Positions 16,348-24,827 of a stretch of 64,000 bases of DNA are shown in pieces. Below the pieces are notes generated by a model. That model was given only the letters and a program-made list of their open reading frames with translations. It was not told the origin of the DNA and made no database searches. The position numbers and the translations under genes were made by a program. Each line of letters starts with the position of its first letter. The stretch's first letter is position 1. This DNA is from Alphaproteobacteria bacterium (lineage in GTDB: Bacteria > Pseudomonadota > Alphaproteobacteria > Micropepsales > Micropepsaceae): assembly GCA_021325375.1 (NCBI GenBank), contig JAJPHG010000031.1:124001-188000 (forward strand), given 5' to 3'.

Positions 16348-18291
16348 TTACCCCGCCTTGTTCACGCGCATGTACCACTCCACGAGCCTGCGCACCTGCC
16401 TCGGCGTGTAGCCGCGCGCGTGCATGCGCTTGACGAACTCGTTGTGCTTGGTCTGCGTGTCGCTGTCCTTCTTGGACTCGAACGAGATCACCGGCAGCAG
16501 ATCCTCGACCTGGGTGAACATGCGTTTCTCGATGACCGAGCGGATCTTCTCGTACGCCGTCCACGCCGGGTTCTTGCCCTCGTGCTGCGAACGGTAGCGC
16601 AGCGCGAACTTGACGACCTCGTTGCGGAAGTCCTTGGGGTTCGCGATGCCGGCCGGCTTCTCGACCTTGGACAGCTCGTTGTCGAGCTGCGCGCGGTCGA
16701 GGAGCTGGCCGGTGTCGGCGTCCTTGAAATCCTGGTCCTCGATCCAGGCGTCGGCATAGGCGATGTAGCGGTCGAACAGGTTCTGGCCGTATTCGCCGTA
16801 GCTCTCCAGATACGCCTTCTGGATCTCCTTGCCGATGAACTCGGCATAGCGCGGCGCCAGCTCCGCCTTGATGAATTCGAGATATTTCTTCTCGGTGTCG
16901 TCGGCGTACTGCTCGCGCTTGATCGACTGTTCCAGCACGTACATCAGATGCACCGGATCGGCCGCGATCTCGGTGGAGTCGTAGTTGAACGTCTCCGACA
17001 GCGTCTTATAGGCGAAGCGCGTCGAGATGCCGGTCATGCCTTCGTCAATGCCCGCCTGGTCCTTGTATTCCTGCAGCGTCTTGGCCTTGGGGTCGGTGTC
17101 CTTCAGCTTCTCGCCGTCATAGACGCGCATCTTCGAGGTCAGGTTGGAGTTCTCATGCTCCTTGAGCCTGGTCATCACGCAGAACTTGGCCAGCATCTCC
17201 AGCGTCTCGGGCGAGCACGGCGCGGCACCCAAATTGGAGCTGCCGATCAGCTTCTTGTAGATCTGCGTCTCCTCGCTGACGCGCAGGCAATACGGCACCG
17301 TCACCACGCAGATGCGGTCGAGGAAGGCCTCGTTGTTCTTGTTGGCCTTGAACACGGTCCATTCGGCCTCGTTGGAATGCGCCAGGATCGTGCCGTTGAA
17401 CGGGATGGGGCCCAGCGTCTCGGTGCCGATGTAATTGCCTTCCTGCGTCGCGGTCAGCAGGGGATGCAGCACCTTGATCGGCGCCTTGAACATCTCGACA
17501 AATTCGAGCAGGCCCTGATTGGCGCGGCACAGCCCGCCCGAGAACGAATAGGCGTCCGGATCGTTCTGGCTGTAATGCTCGAGCTTGCGGATGTCGACCT
17601 TACCGACGAGCGCGGAGATGTCCTGGTTGTTCTCGTCGCCCGGCTCGGTCTTGGCGATGGCGAGCTGGCGCAGCTTGGACGGATAGAGCCGCGCGACCTC
17701 GAATTTGGAGATGTCGCCGCCGAACTCGTCCAGGCGCTTGACCGCCCAGGGGCTCATCACGTTGCCGAGGCGGTGCTTGTCGATGCCGTATTTCTCGCTG
17801 AGCAGGTCGGTCAGCTCGCCGGAGCGGAACAGGCCGAGCGGGCTCTCGAACACCGGCGAGATGTCGTTGCCGGCTTTCAGCACGTAGACCGGATGCTTCT
17901 CCATCAGCTCCTTGAGGCGCTCGGCGAGCGAGGACTTGCCGCCGCCGACGGGGCCAAGGAGATAGAGAATCTGGCGCTTCTCCTCGAGGCCCTGCGCCGC
18001 GTGCTTGAAGTAGCCCACGATCCTCTCGATCGTGTCTTCCATGCCGTAGAAGCCGTCGAACGCGCGATAGAGCTTGATCGTGCGGTTGAAGAACAGGCGG
18101 CCCAGCCGTGCGTCCTGCGCGGTGTCGACGCGCTCCGGCTCGCCGATCGCCGAGACCATGCGTTCCGACGGTGACGCGTAGAGCATCTTGTCGTCGCGCG
18201 CCGCGAGCAGCCAGTCGCGCAGCGACATGCTCTCGAACTTCTCGCGCGCATAGTCGCGGGTGAACATATCGAAGACATCCAGCGTGGCCAT
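16348..18291 (-). CDS. prkA: PrkA family serine protein kinase, 647 aa
   Basis: This is the AAA-type serine kinase PrkA/YeaG of the stress and nitrogen-starvation response. It has the AAA-PrkA N-terminal part with Walker A GPVGGGKS at residues 113-120, a sensor region around ILAHSNEAEW, and the PrkA C-terminal domain ending in RLVEWYMRVNKAG. The ATG at 18291 has AAGGAGA about 9 bp upstream, giving the usual family length of about 645 residues; an ATG further upstream would add 26 residues unlike the family. It heads the prkA-yeaH-spoVR set and is divergent from the VWA/peptidoglycan-binding gene. Confidence 0.95.
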   Translation of the reverse strand: MATLDVFDMFTRDYAREKFESMSLRDWLLAARDDKMLYASPSERMVSAIGEPERVDTAQDARLGRLFFNRTIKLYRAFDGFYGMEDTIERIVGYFKHAAQGLEEKRQILYLLGPVGGGKSSLAERLKELMEKHPVYVLKAGNDISPVFESPLGLFRSGELTDLLSEKYGIDKHRLGNVMSPWAVKRLDEFGGDISKFEVARLYPSKLRQLAIAKTEPGDENNQDISALVGKVDIRKLEHYSQNDPDAYSFSGGLCRANQGLLEFVEMFKAPIKVLHPLLTATQEGNYIGTETLGPIPFNGTILAHSNEAEWTVFKANKNNEAFLDRICVVTVPYCLRVSEETQIYKKLIGSSNLGAAPCSPETLEMLAKFCVMTRLKEHENSNLTSKMRVYDGEKLKDTDPKAKTLQEYKDQAGIDEGMTGISTRFAYKTLSETFNYDSTEIAADPVHLMYVLEQSIKREQYADDTEKKYLEFIKAELAPRYAEFIGKEIQKAYLESYGEYGQNLFDRYIAYADAWIEDQDFKDADTGQLLDRAQLDNELSKVEKPAGIANPKDFRNEVVKFALRYRSQHEGKNPAWTAYEKIRSVIEKRMFTQVEDLLPVISFESKKDSDTQTKHNEFVKRMHARGYTPRQVRRLVEWYMRVNKAG

Positions 18292-18722
18292 CGCGACCGT
18301 CTCCTTGTTCGTCCGCCACGCGCGCCCTTCGCACCCGGACGGACGGTTGACCCACATCGGCAGCGTCATCCTGCTCCATCACCCCTGAACGGCGGATTAA
18401 AACTTCGTTTCCAACCCGTTCATCGCGATGCGGACGACGCCCCGCTTCGCGCGGTTTCCCGCGCGATTCCTTCCTAATCGCTCCTCTTCAAAATCATCTG
18501 CTCGCCGGTCTCTAACGCAAACCCGCGGCGGCCATCTGGCCCGCTCTCGACGAATGGAATCATACGCCAAATCAGAAGCTTGCGAAAGCACGCCCGCGCG
18601 AATTCGGACGATGCGTCGCACAAAGGACACGATTGAATCGAGCAGGCGCCACGATTGCAGCAGCGATGCGCCACAATCGCGCTCGAACCTGCGCATGCAC
18701 TTTCGTGCTCAGGGAGGACCGT
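18292..18722. other. 431-bp divergent intergenic region between prkA and a VWA gene
   Basis: No convincing gene, RNA or palindromic repeat is seen here. Short open frames on both strands lack ribosome binding sites and have shadow-like Arg/Ser-rich composition. The region should hold the promoters of both flanking genes, but I could not find unambiguous -35/-10 or sigma-54 elements. It is one of the longest gaps in the window and contains none of the A-D repeats. Confidence 0.6.
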
Positions 18723-20294
18723 ATGTCGAAAATCGGGCGCGTACGCGCGTGGCTGCTTGCGATTGTGACAGGATTAGGGTTGACGGCAAGCGCCGAGGCA
18801 AAGCCCGCGCTGTCATCGAATTTGGAGATCGAGCGTTCCGTCATCGTCAAGGGTTCGACGCGGCCCGTCTATGTGCTGGTGCATTTCTTGGCGCCCGAGC
18901 TCGACGTACGGTCCGGCGAGCGGCCGCCGCTCAACCTGTCGCTCGTCCTCGACCGTTCCGGCTCGATGGAAGAACAGGGCAAGATCGAATATCTGCGCCA
19001 GGCCGCCAAGCTCGCCGTCGGGCGGCTCGGTGAGCGCGACGTCGTCTCGGTCGTGGAGTTCGACGACCGCATCACCTTGATGTGGCCCGCAAGCCATGCG
19101 CATGACACCGCCCGCCTGCAGAGCGAGATCGACGCGCTCACCCCGCGCGGCTCGACCAACCTCGCCGGCGGCATGGAGCGCGGCATCGACGAGGCGACGG
19201 GCGCACGCGAACGCCTGCACCTCTCCGACGGCACGCTCAGCCGCGTCGTCCTGCTCACCGACGGCCTCGCCAACACCGGCGTCACCGACCAGGGCGAGAT
19301 CGCGCGCATGGCGCAAGACGCGCGGCGCCGGGGTGTGCGCGTCTCCACCATCGGGCTCGGCCTCGACTACAACGAGGACCTGCTGCAGTCGATCGCGGAG
19401 GGCGGCGGCGGCAAGTACTATTACGTCGAGAGCCCGGTGCAGCTCGCGCGCATCTTCGAGGAAGAGTTGAAATCGGCCTTCGCCACCTGCGCGCGCGACG
19501 TGCACATCTCCTTCCACGGCGGCGGCGCGGTCAAGGGCGCCGAGCTGATCGGCTTCTCGAACGCGTCGGGGCGCGACGTCTCCGCCGACTGGCCCGACTT
19601 CTACGCGGGCGAGACGCGCAGCGTGCTGCTGCGTCTGGACGTGGACGCCGGCCGCGACGGACCGCTGGAGCTCGGCCGCTTCGACGTCGCCTGGCGTGAT
19701 GCCCGGAGCGGCGCGACGGGCACGATCGACCTGCCGATCCGCGCCAGCGTCGCCGAGGACATGGCCGCGTCCGACCGCTCGCTCGACAAGAACGTCGCGG
19801 TCGAGGCTTCGCTCGCCGAAAGCGAGCGCGGGCTGGCGGCCGACGTGGCGCTCGCGGCGCAGGGCGAGGCCGGCAAGGCGCGCGCCGCCAACGCCTCGAT
19901 CATCGCCGATCTCAAGGCGCGCAACGCCGTGCTCAAGGACGAGCGCATCACCCGCAAGATCGAGGCGATGAACGTCGAGCAGGTCCAGATCGCGCAGGCG
20001 GCCAGCGCACCCGCTCCCGACGCGATGCAGAACTATGCCAAGGCGTCGAAGCAGCGGCTCTATCAGGCCAAGACCGGCAACCGCGCGGGCTATGTGCTGC
20101 AGCAAGGCGACAAGGGGCTGGCGGTCGAGCGCCTGCAGCAGGGGCTGGCGAGCGCGGGCGTCTACAAGGGCCCCGTCACCGGCGTCTACGACCAGGCGAC
20201 TGCCGACGCGGTGAAGGCCTATCAGAAGAAGAACGGCGTCCCGGCCGACGGCACGGCGGGCGCGGAGACACAGGCGAGGCTGGGGTTGTATTGA
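18723..20294 (+). CDS. exported VWA-domain protein with C-terminal peptidoglycan-binding domain, 523 aa
   Basis: The signal peptide (MSKIGRVRAWLLAIVTGLGLTASAEA) predicts export. A VWA domain follows with an intact metal site, DRSGSM in LSLVLDRSGSM near residues 75-85, and VVLLTDGLANTG. Residues of about 370-450 form an Ala/Glu/Lys-rich, probably helical linker. The last 65 residues (QQGDKGLAVERLQQGL...GVYDQATADAVKAYQKKNG) are a PG_binding_1 repeat, so the C-terminus should hold the protein to murein. GGGAGGA precedes the ATG. The VWA-plus-peptidoglycan combination suggests a periplasmic adhesion or scaffold role (inference). It is divergent from prkA. Confidence 0.87.
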   Translation: MSKIGRVRAWLLAIVTGLGLTASAEAKPALSSNLEIERSVIVKGSTRPVYVLVHFLAPELDVRSGERPPLNLSLVLDRSGSMEEQGKIEYLRQAAKLAVGRLGERDVVSVVEFDDRITLMWPASHAHDTARLQSEIDALTPRGSTNLAGGMERGIDEATGARERLHLSDGTLSRVVLLTDGLANTGVTDQGEIARMAQDARRRGVRVSTIGLGLDYNEDLLQSIAEGGGGKYYYVESPVQLARIFEEELKSAFATCARDVHISFHGGGAVKGAELIGFSNASGRDVSADWPDFYAGETRSVLLRLDVDAGRDGPLELGRFDVAWRDARSGATGTIDLPIRASVAEDMAASDRSLDKNVAVEASLAESERGLAADVALAAQGEAGKARAANASIIADLKARNAVLKDERITRKIEAMNVEQVQIAQAASAPAPDAMQNYAKASKQRLYQAKTGNRAGYVLQQGDKGLAVERLQQGLASAGVYKGPVTGVYDQATADAVKAYQKKNGVPADGTAGAETQARLGLY

Positions 20295-20302
20295 GCCCAA
20301 CT

Positions 20303-20436
20303 GTCATCCCCGGCGAGCATCGACGCGACAGCGTCGATGCGAGGGAAGGGGACCCAGGTGGTTAGACTTGTCTTGCTCTTTCCACCTGGGTCCCCTTCCC
20401 CTCGCGACACTGACGTGTCGCTCGGCCGGGGATGAC
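20303..20436. repeat. cloverleaf-type palindromic repeat, family B, copy B2
   Basis: Outer strands are GTCATCCCCGGC and GCCGGGGATGAC. The side arms are perfect hairpins: GCATCGACGC-GACA-GCGTCGATGC and GCGACAC-TGAC-GTGTCGC. The inner stem GGGACCCAGGTGG/CCACCTGGGTCCC closes a loop of about 20 bp. It lies at the convergent junction of the VWA/peptidoglycan-binding gene and the secreted unknown. This is the cleanest example of the fold. Confidence 0.92.
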
Positions 20437-20445
20437 AGCGGAGTT

Positions 20446-21381
20446 TTACTGCTTCTGCGTCCCCAAATTCTTGTCCATGTCCTTGGCCACGTTCTCCTGC
20501 GCGGTGTAGCCCGACGTCGCGATGTCGGCGGAATAGAGCGCCTTCAGATAGGCGATGTCGCTCTCGGTCAGCGCCTTGGGCTTGTCGCGGTCCGCGCAGC
20601 CCGACGACATCAGGTCGAGGATGCTCGGCAGCGCGTTGCAGCCGTCCAGGGACGCGGGCTGCGACAGCGCCAGCAGCGAGACGTAGTCCGCGATCGGTCC
20701 GATCTCCCAGCCTGCGACCTTCTTCGCGTCGGCGACGATCAGCGCGTTGACGATCTGGCCGCTGTTCTTGACGGGGATATGGCTGCCGGTGCCGGTATAG
20801 GGGCTTTGGCCGTAGGCGGTGTCGATCCGCACACCGGGACCCACACTCTCGCCATTCGCCAGCGTATGCGCTTGCGCGTTCGGATCGCGCCTGGTGCCGG
20901 TCACGTACCACGCCTGGACCGGACGATAGACGTGGATGATCGAGCCGCGCTCATGCGTGAAGTGCATCCCGATGATCAGACCGTCCGTCTGTTCCGCGAG
21001 CTTGGTGACGACGGCTTGCGGATCGTCGGTGAACAGCACCTCGACATTGGCGATGCATGTGGCGGGCGCTTGCGCGCTGCTGCCGATCTCTTTGGCGACC
21101 GCCGCGATGCGCGCGGTGACGAAATCGTCATAGGCCTGCGGCAGACCCATCGTAACCGGACAGATGCCCGAAGGTGCCGCGCGGGTGATGAGCCCGCTCT
21201 TGCGGCTGCGCGCGGCATGGATCTCGACGAATTGCTGGACGATCTTTGTGATCATCTCGGCGTCGGTCGGACGCTGGCCTATGACGGTGACGGTCTCCGG
21301 CGGCTTGGCGGGTGGCGCCGTTTGGGCGGATGCCGCGCCCGCGGCCATCGCAAGCATAACCGGAACGAACATCGAGCGCAT
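20446..21381 (-). CDS. exported protein of unknown function, 311 aa
   Basis: It has a signal peptide (MRSMFVPVMLAMAAGAASAQ), then ETVTVIGQRPTDAEM. This is a phrase of the kind seen at the mature N-terminus of TonB-dependent receptors, but no receptor domain follows. The rest is a soluble domain with four or more cysteines (GICPVTMG, ATCIANVEV, DGCNALPS, SSGCADRD) and a conserved-looking VEVLFTDDPQAVV strand. I do not recognise the family. GGAGA lies 8 bp before the ATG at 21381, preferred over an upstream start at 21588 that would hide the signal peptide. It is divergent from the Lgt-like gene. Confidence 0.7.
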   Translation of the reverse strand: MRSMFVPVMLAMAAGAASAQTAPPAKPPETVTVIGQRPTDAEMITKIVQQFVEIHAARSRKSGLITRAAPSGICPVTMGLPQAYDDFVTARIAAVAKEIGSSAQAPATCIANVEVLFTDDPQAVVTKLAEQTDGLIIGMHFTHERGSIIHVYRPVQAWYVTGTRRDPNAQAHTLANGESVGPGVRIDTAYGQSPYTGTGSHIPVKNSGQIVNALIVADAKKVAGWEIGPIADYVSLLALSQPASLDGCNALPSILDLMSSGCADRDKPKALTESDIAYLKALYSADIATSGYTAQENVAKDMDKNLGTQKQ

Positions 21382-21487
21382 CGCGCGTCTCCAGATATCG
21401 AGCCCTCGCAGGCTAGTCCCGGTTCCGCACGCGGTCGAGGCTCGGATTTGTGCCAAACTGTGCCGAGAGGCGCCGCGATTCCCTTCC

Positions 21488-22189
21488 ATGCTCATCCACA
21501 CCTGCTTCGACGTGCTTGCCTGGATCAGCGGCGCGCTGATGGGAGTGTTCGTCTCCCGCATGGGATGGCTGGCGAGCCGCGCGCGCACGCCGATGCGCGA
21601 CCCGGGCTATTTCATCGCGCTGGGCTTAGGCGCGATCGGCGGCGCGCTGCTGTTCGGGAGCCTGAACATGGGGCTCGCGGGACGCTGGGTCCTCGGCCAT
21701 TCCATCGCGGGCGCGATCGCGGGCGGCGTCGTGGCGGTGGAGGCGTTCAAGCTCGCGACCGGCATCAAGGGCTCGACCGGCGCGCAGTTCGTGGCGCCGC
21801 TCGCAACCGGCATCGCGGTCGGCCGGCTCGGCTGCTTCTTCGCGGGCCTCCCCGACTTCACCTATGGCACGCCCACGAGCCTGCCCTGGGGCGTGGATTT
21901 CGGCGACGGCATCGCGCGTCATCCGGTGCAGCTCTACGAGTCTGCCGCGATGGCGCTGTTCCTGATCGTCTATATGCGGGAAATCGCGCACGGCTCGGAA
22001 TTCTTCCGCGCGCAAGGTTTCTATCTTTTCGTGGGCTGGTATGCTTGCCAGCGTTTCCTCTGGGAATTCATCAAGCCCTATCCGACGATCCTGGGCCCGT
22101 TCAACGTCTTCCACGCGATCTGCATCGTCCTCTTCGGATATTCACTCTTCATGCTGAGGCGCAATCATGAGCTTCGTGCGGCCGTCTAA
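21488..22189 (+). CDS. Lgt-family membrane protein (prolipoprotein diacylglyceryl transferase-like), 233 aa
   Basis: This is a multipass membrane protein of the Lgt fold. Lgt-type phrases are visible: GRLGCFFAGLPDFTYG and, in the second half, ARHPVQLYESAAM, matching the His-Pro-x-Gln-Leu-Tyr-Glu core of Lgt. At 233 residues it is shorter than housekeeping Lgt (about 270-300), missing part of the N-terminal end. It may be a paralogue using phospholipid in another reaction (inference). It overlaps the radical SAM gene by 23 bp, so the two are very likely co-translated. No strong ribosome binding site is seen at 21488. Confidence 0.8.
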   Translation: MLIHTCFDVLAWISGALMGVFVSRMGWLASRARTPMRDPGYFIALGLGAIGGALLFGSLNMGLAGRWVLGHSIAGAIAGGVVAVEAFKLATGIKGSTGAQFVAPLATGIAVGRLGCFFAGLPDFTYGTPTSLPWGVDFGDGIARHPVQLYESAAMALFLIVYMREIAHGSEFFRAQGFYLFVGWYACQRFLWEFIKPYPTILGPFNVFHAICIVLFGYSLFMLRRNHELRAAV

Positions 22190-23579
22190 GGATTACAGCT
22201 TCTACGGACAGACGACCTCGCTGTGCGAAACCTGTCTGAAGCTGGTCCCTGCGAAGATCGTGATCGAAGGCAACGACGTCTTCTATCTCAAGCGCTGCCA
22301 CGAGCACGGCGCGCAGAAGACGCTGATCGCGACCGACGCGGCGTATTTCAAATCCTGCAAGGACTTCATCAAGCCCGGCGATCTGCCGCTCAAGCACCAG
22401 AGCCGCACGCAGTACGGCTGTCCCTACGATTGCGGGCTGTGCCCGGACCACGAGCAGCATTCCTGCCTGGCGCTGATCGAGGTGAACGACGCCTGCAACC
22501 TCACCTGCCCCGTCTGCTTCGCGGAGTCCGGCCAGGCGCGCACCGAGCAGAAGAGCTTAGGTGAGATCGATGCCATGCTGGAGACGCTGGTCGAGAGCGA
22601 GGGCTTCCCCGATCTCGTGCAGATCAGCGGCGGCGAGCCCACGATCCATCCCGAGATCATGCAGATCCTCAAGCTCGCCAAGTCCAAGCCGATCCGCCAC
22701 GTCATGCTCAACACCAACGGCATCCGCATCGCGCGTGACAAGGCGTTCGTGGAGGAGTTGGCGGCGCTGAAGCCCGGCTTCGAGGTCTATCTGCAGTTCG
22801 ACTCGATGAAGCGCGAGGCGCTGGAGAACATCCGCGGCGCGGATCTGCGCAAAATCCGCGAGCAGGCGCTGGCCAATCTGGAGGAGGCCGGCATCTCCAC
22901 CACCCTCGTCTGCGTCGTGAAGAAAGGCGTCAACGACGGCGAGATCGGCGACATCGTCCGCCACGCGCTGTCCTACCGCTGCGTGCGCGGCATCACCTTC
23001 CAGCCGGTGCAGGACGCGGGCCGCAACCTGAACTTCGACAAGAACCGCGACCGCATGCTGCTGACCGACATCCGCCGCGAGGTCTATTCCCAGGCGGGCG
23101 AGGTGTTCGGCGCCGACGACATCATCCCGCTGCCCTGCAACCCCGACGCGATCGCGATCGCCTACGGCCTGCGCGACGGCGCGAAGGTGACGCCGATCAC
23201 CCAGCTCATCCCTAAGGCCGAGCTGCTCGCCATCGCGCCCAACACCATATCGTTCGAGAAATACCCCGCGCTCCGCGACCGGCTGTTCGACCTTCTCTCG
23301 CTCGCCTCATCCGGCGAGCGCACCAGGACCGTGCTCGGCGATCTGCTCTGCTGCCTGCCGCAGGTGGAGGTGCCCGACGACCTTGGCTACGACAAGGTCT
23401 TCCGCGTCGCCATCGTCTCGTTCCTCGACCGCTACAATTTCTGCATCGCCGCGGTGAAGCGCTCCTGCATCCACTTCGTGACGCCGGGTGCGAAGATCAT
23501 CCCCTTCGACACCTACAACCTTTTCTATCGCAATGGACTGGACGTGAAGCTCAGGGAGGCGGCCCGTGTCGCAAGTTGA
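22167..23579 (+). CDS. radical SAM protein related to tetraether/membrane-spanning lipid synthases (COG1964-like), 470 aa
   Basis: This is a radical SAM enzyme with the cluster motif CNLTCPVC near residue 110, then the SAM-binding ISGGEPTIHPEI and MLNTNGIRI. The N-terminal part has a zinc-ribbon-like arrangement (LCETCLKLVPAKI...KRCHEHG) and a further Cys set (YGCPYDCGLCPDHEQHSC). This layout matches COG1964, which includes archaeal tetraether synthase (Tes) and uncharacterised bacterial relatives. The gene shares an operon with the Lgt paralogue and two tiny membrane proteins, which supports a lipid or lipoprotein substrate (inference). Another radical SAM function cannot be excluded. Confidence 0.82.
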   Translation: MSFVRPSKDYSFYGQTTSLCETCLKLVPAKIVIEGNDVFYLKRCHEHGAQKTLIATDAAYFKSCKDFIKPGDLPLKHQSRTQYGCPYDCGLCPDHEQHSCLALIEVNDACNLTCPVCFAESGQARTEQKSLGEIDAMLETLVESEGFPDLVQISGGEPTIHPEIMQILKLAKSKPIRHVMLNTNGIRIARDKAFVEELAALKPGFEVYLQFDSMKREALENIRGADLRKIREQALANLEEAGISTTLVCVVKKGVNDGEIGDIVRHALSYRCVRGITFQPVQDAGRNLNFDKNRDRMLLTDIRREVYSQAGEVFGADDIIPLPCNPDAIAIAYGLRDGAKVTPITQLIPKAELLAIAPNTISFEKYPALRDRLFDLLSLASSGERTRTVLGDLLCCLPQVEVPDDLGYDKVFRVAIVSFLDRYNFCIAAVKRSCIHFVTPGAKIIPFDTYNLFYRNGLDVKLREAARVAS

Positions 23580-23841
23580 AAACCCTCCTCCGCCGCCCCC
23601 GCCGCCGAACAGCGGCTGCGGCGCCGTCGCCCTCATGGTCATCGGCGCCATGATCCTGATCCCGTCAGGCCTGTGCACGGCGGTGATGGGGGTCGGGGCG
23701 GTCGTCGACCTGAACGCCGGCATCGACCGGTTCGAATCCGACCTCGGCGACGTCTGGCCGTTCGCGCTGCTCATCATCGGCGCCGCGGTGGTGGGCGGGA
23801 TGATGATCTGGGCCGGCATCAGGATGCAGCGGCGCGGGTGA
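23566..23841 (+). CDS. small membrane protein, paralogue 1, 91 aa
   Basis: It starts with a GTG at 23566, with GGGAGG 7 bp upstream, inside the 3' end of the radical SAM gene (14 bp overlap). The product has a Pro-rich N-terminus (eight prolines in a row) and then two hydrophobic segments: AVALMVIGAMILIPSGLCTAVMGVGA and FALLIIGAAVVGGMMIW. It ends in RMQRRG. The core ILIPSGLCTAVMGVGA is nearly repeated in the next gene, so the two are paralogues. No family is recognised. Their linkage suggests they assist the Lgt-like and radical SAM proteins at the membrane (inference). Confidence 0.75.
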   Translation: MSQVENPPPPPPPPNSGCGAVALMVIGAMILIPSGLCTAVMGVGAVVDLNAGIDRFESDLGDVWPFALLIIGAAVVGGMMIWAGIRMQRRG

Positions 23842-23845
23842 GGCG

Positions 23846-24094
23846 ATGACGGAGCAGGGGCCAAGGCGCAACGTCGCGGGCGGCATCGCGCTCCTGGTGC
23901 TGGGCCTGGTGATCCTGGTTCCGTCCGGGCTGTGCACCGGGGTCATGGCGATCGGCGCGATCGTCAGCATGTTCCGGTATTCAGCGGCGGTGGGCATGCT
24001 GCCGATGGCGCTGATTTTCGGCGGACCGTTCGTCGCCGCGGGCGGCGCGCTGGTGTGGCAGGGCATCAAGCGCCTGCGCCGCGGCGATGAATGA
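23846..24094 (+). CDS. small membrane protein, paralogue 2, 82 aa
   Basis: It starts 4 bp after the preceding stop. It has two hydrophobic segments: AGGIALLVLGLVILVPSGLC and the stretch ending IFGGPFVAAGGALVW. The ILVPSGLCTGVMAIGA core matches that of the preceding gene, and it also ends with a basic tail (KRLRRGDE). It lacks the poly-proline start. The product is probably a two-helix inner-membrane protein with both ends in the cytoplasm (inference). The retained Cys and Pro in the shared core may matter for function. The family is not recognised. Confidence 0.75.
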   Translation: MTEQGPRRNVAGGIALLVLGLVILVPSGLCTGVMAIGAIVSMFRYSAAVGMLPMALIFGGPFVAAGGALVWQGIKRLRRGDE

Positions 24095-24142
24095 CGCACA
24101 ACGGCTCTTGCCGCCGGACGGCGCTTGCGCGAAGCTTGCCCC

Positions 24143-24682
24143 ATGGACGCGCTGCAGCCGACCATCCGGCATGCCCAGCCCGCCGACGCGGCGGAGATCG
24201 CGCGCATCTATATAGAGTCGTGGCAGGACACCTATCCCGGGGTCTTGTCGCGCGCGCTGCTCGCCTCGATGACGCATGGCGGCCAGATGGGACGCTGGCG
24301 CGCGGCGATCTGCCAGGGTGAGCTCGTCCTCGTCGCGGAGCTGGAGAAGCACGGCGTCATAGGCATGCTGAGCGCGGGCCCGTCGCGCGACCGCACGCTC
24401 GGCTTCGACGGCGAGGTCTATACGCTCTATGTCGATCCCGCCTTCTATGGACAGGGCGCGGGCGCCAGGCTGCTGCGCGGGGCCTTCGCGCAACTGCGCA
24501 AGCGCGGCTGCCGCTCCTGCGTGATCTGGGCGCATGCCGGCAACAACGCGCGCTTCTTCTACGAACGCATGGGCGGCCGCCTCGTCGCCGAGCGCACCGC
24601 GCGCATGATGGGCGATCCCGTGCCGGAGGTGGCCTTCGGCTGGAAGACGCTGGAGCCGGTGGAAAGAAGCGAGGCGCGCTAG
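24143..24682 (+). CDS. GNAT-family N-acetyltransferase, 179 aa
   Basis: This is a single-domain GNAT enzyme transferring an acyl group from acetyl-CoA. It opens with TIRHAQPADAAEIARIYIESW, the family N-terminus. The acetyl-CoA-binding motif is YGQGAGARLLRGA, and the terminal strand-helix NNARFFYERMGGRLV follows. The acceptor is unknown. The ATG at 24143 is chosen over a TTG at 24125; neither has a strong ribosome binding site. It is the last plus-strand gene before repeat C1 and sits 48 bp after the small membrane protein genes, possibly in the same transcript. Confidence 0.85.
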   Translation: MDALQPTIRHAQPADAAEIARIYIESWQDTYPGVLSRALLASMTHGGQMGRWRAAICQGELVLVAELEKHGVIGMLSAGPSRDRTLGFDGEVYTLYVDPAFYGQGAGARLLRGAFAQLRKRGCRSCVIWAHAGNNARFFYERMGGRLVAERTARMMGDPVPEVAFGWKTLEPVERSEAR

Positions 24683-24692
24683 GCGCGACCCC

Positions 24693-24822
24693 ACCCTCCC
24701 CTTGAGGGAGGGTCGACAATTTGCGGAGCGCAGCGAAGCAAATTTCGGGGAGGGGTAATCGTCCTGCTCACCCCTCCCCGAAAAATGCTCCGCATTTTTC
24801 GACCCCCCCTCAAGGGGAGGGT
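24693..24822. repeat. cloverleaf-type palindromic repeat, family C, copy C1
   Basis: The outer strand ACCCTCCCCTTGAGGGAGGG is mirrored at the other end. Side arms are AATTTGC...GCAAATT (tip GGAGCGCAGCGAA) and AAAAATGC-TCC-GCATTTTT. The inner stem CGGGGAGGGGT/ACCCCTCCCCG closes a short loop. It fills the convergent junction between the GNAT gene and sixA. Confidence 0.9.
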
Positions 24823-24827
24823 CGTTT

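Noticed and set aside
15391..18174. Very long plus-strand open frame (927 codons) across yeaH and prkA
   Set aside because: It is antisense to two well-recognised genes, rich in Arg/Leu/Val/Ala as expected of high-GC shadow frames, and matches no family.
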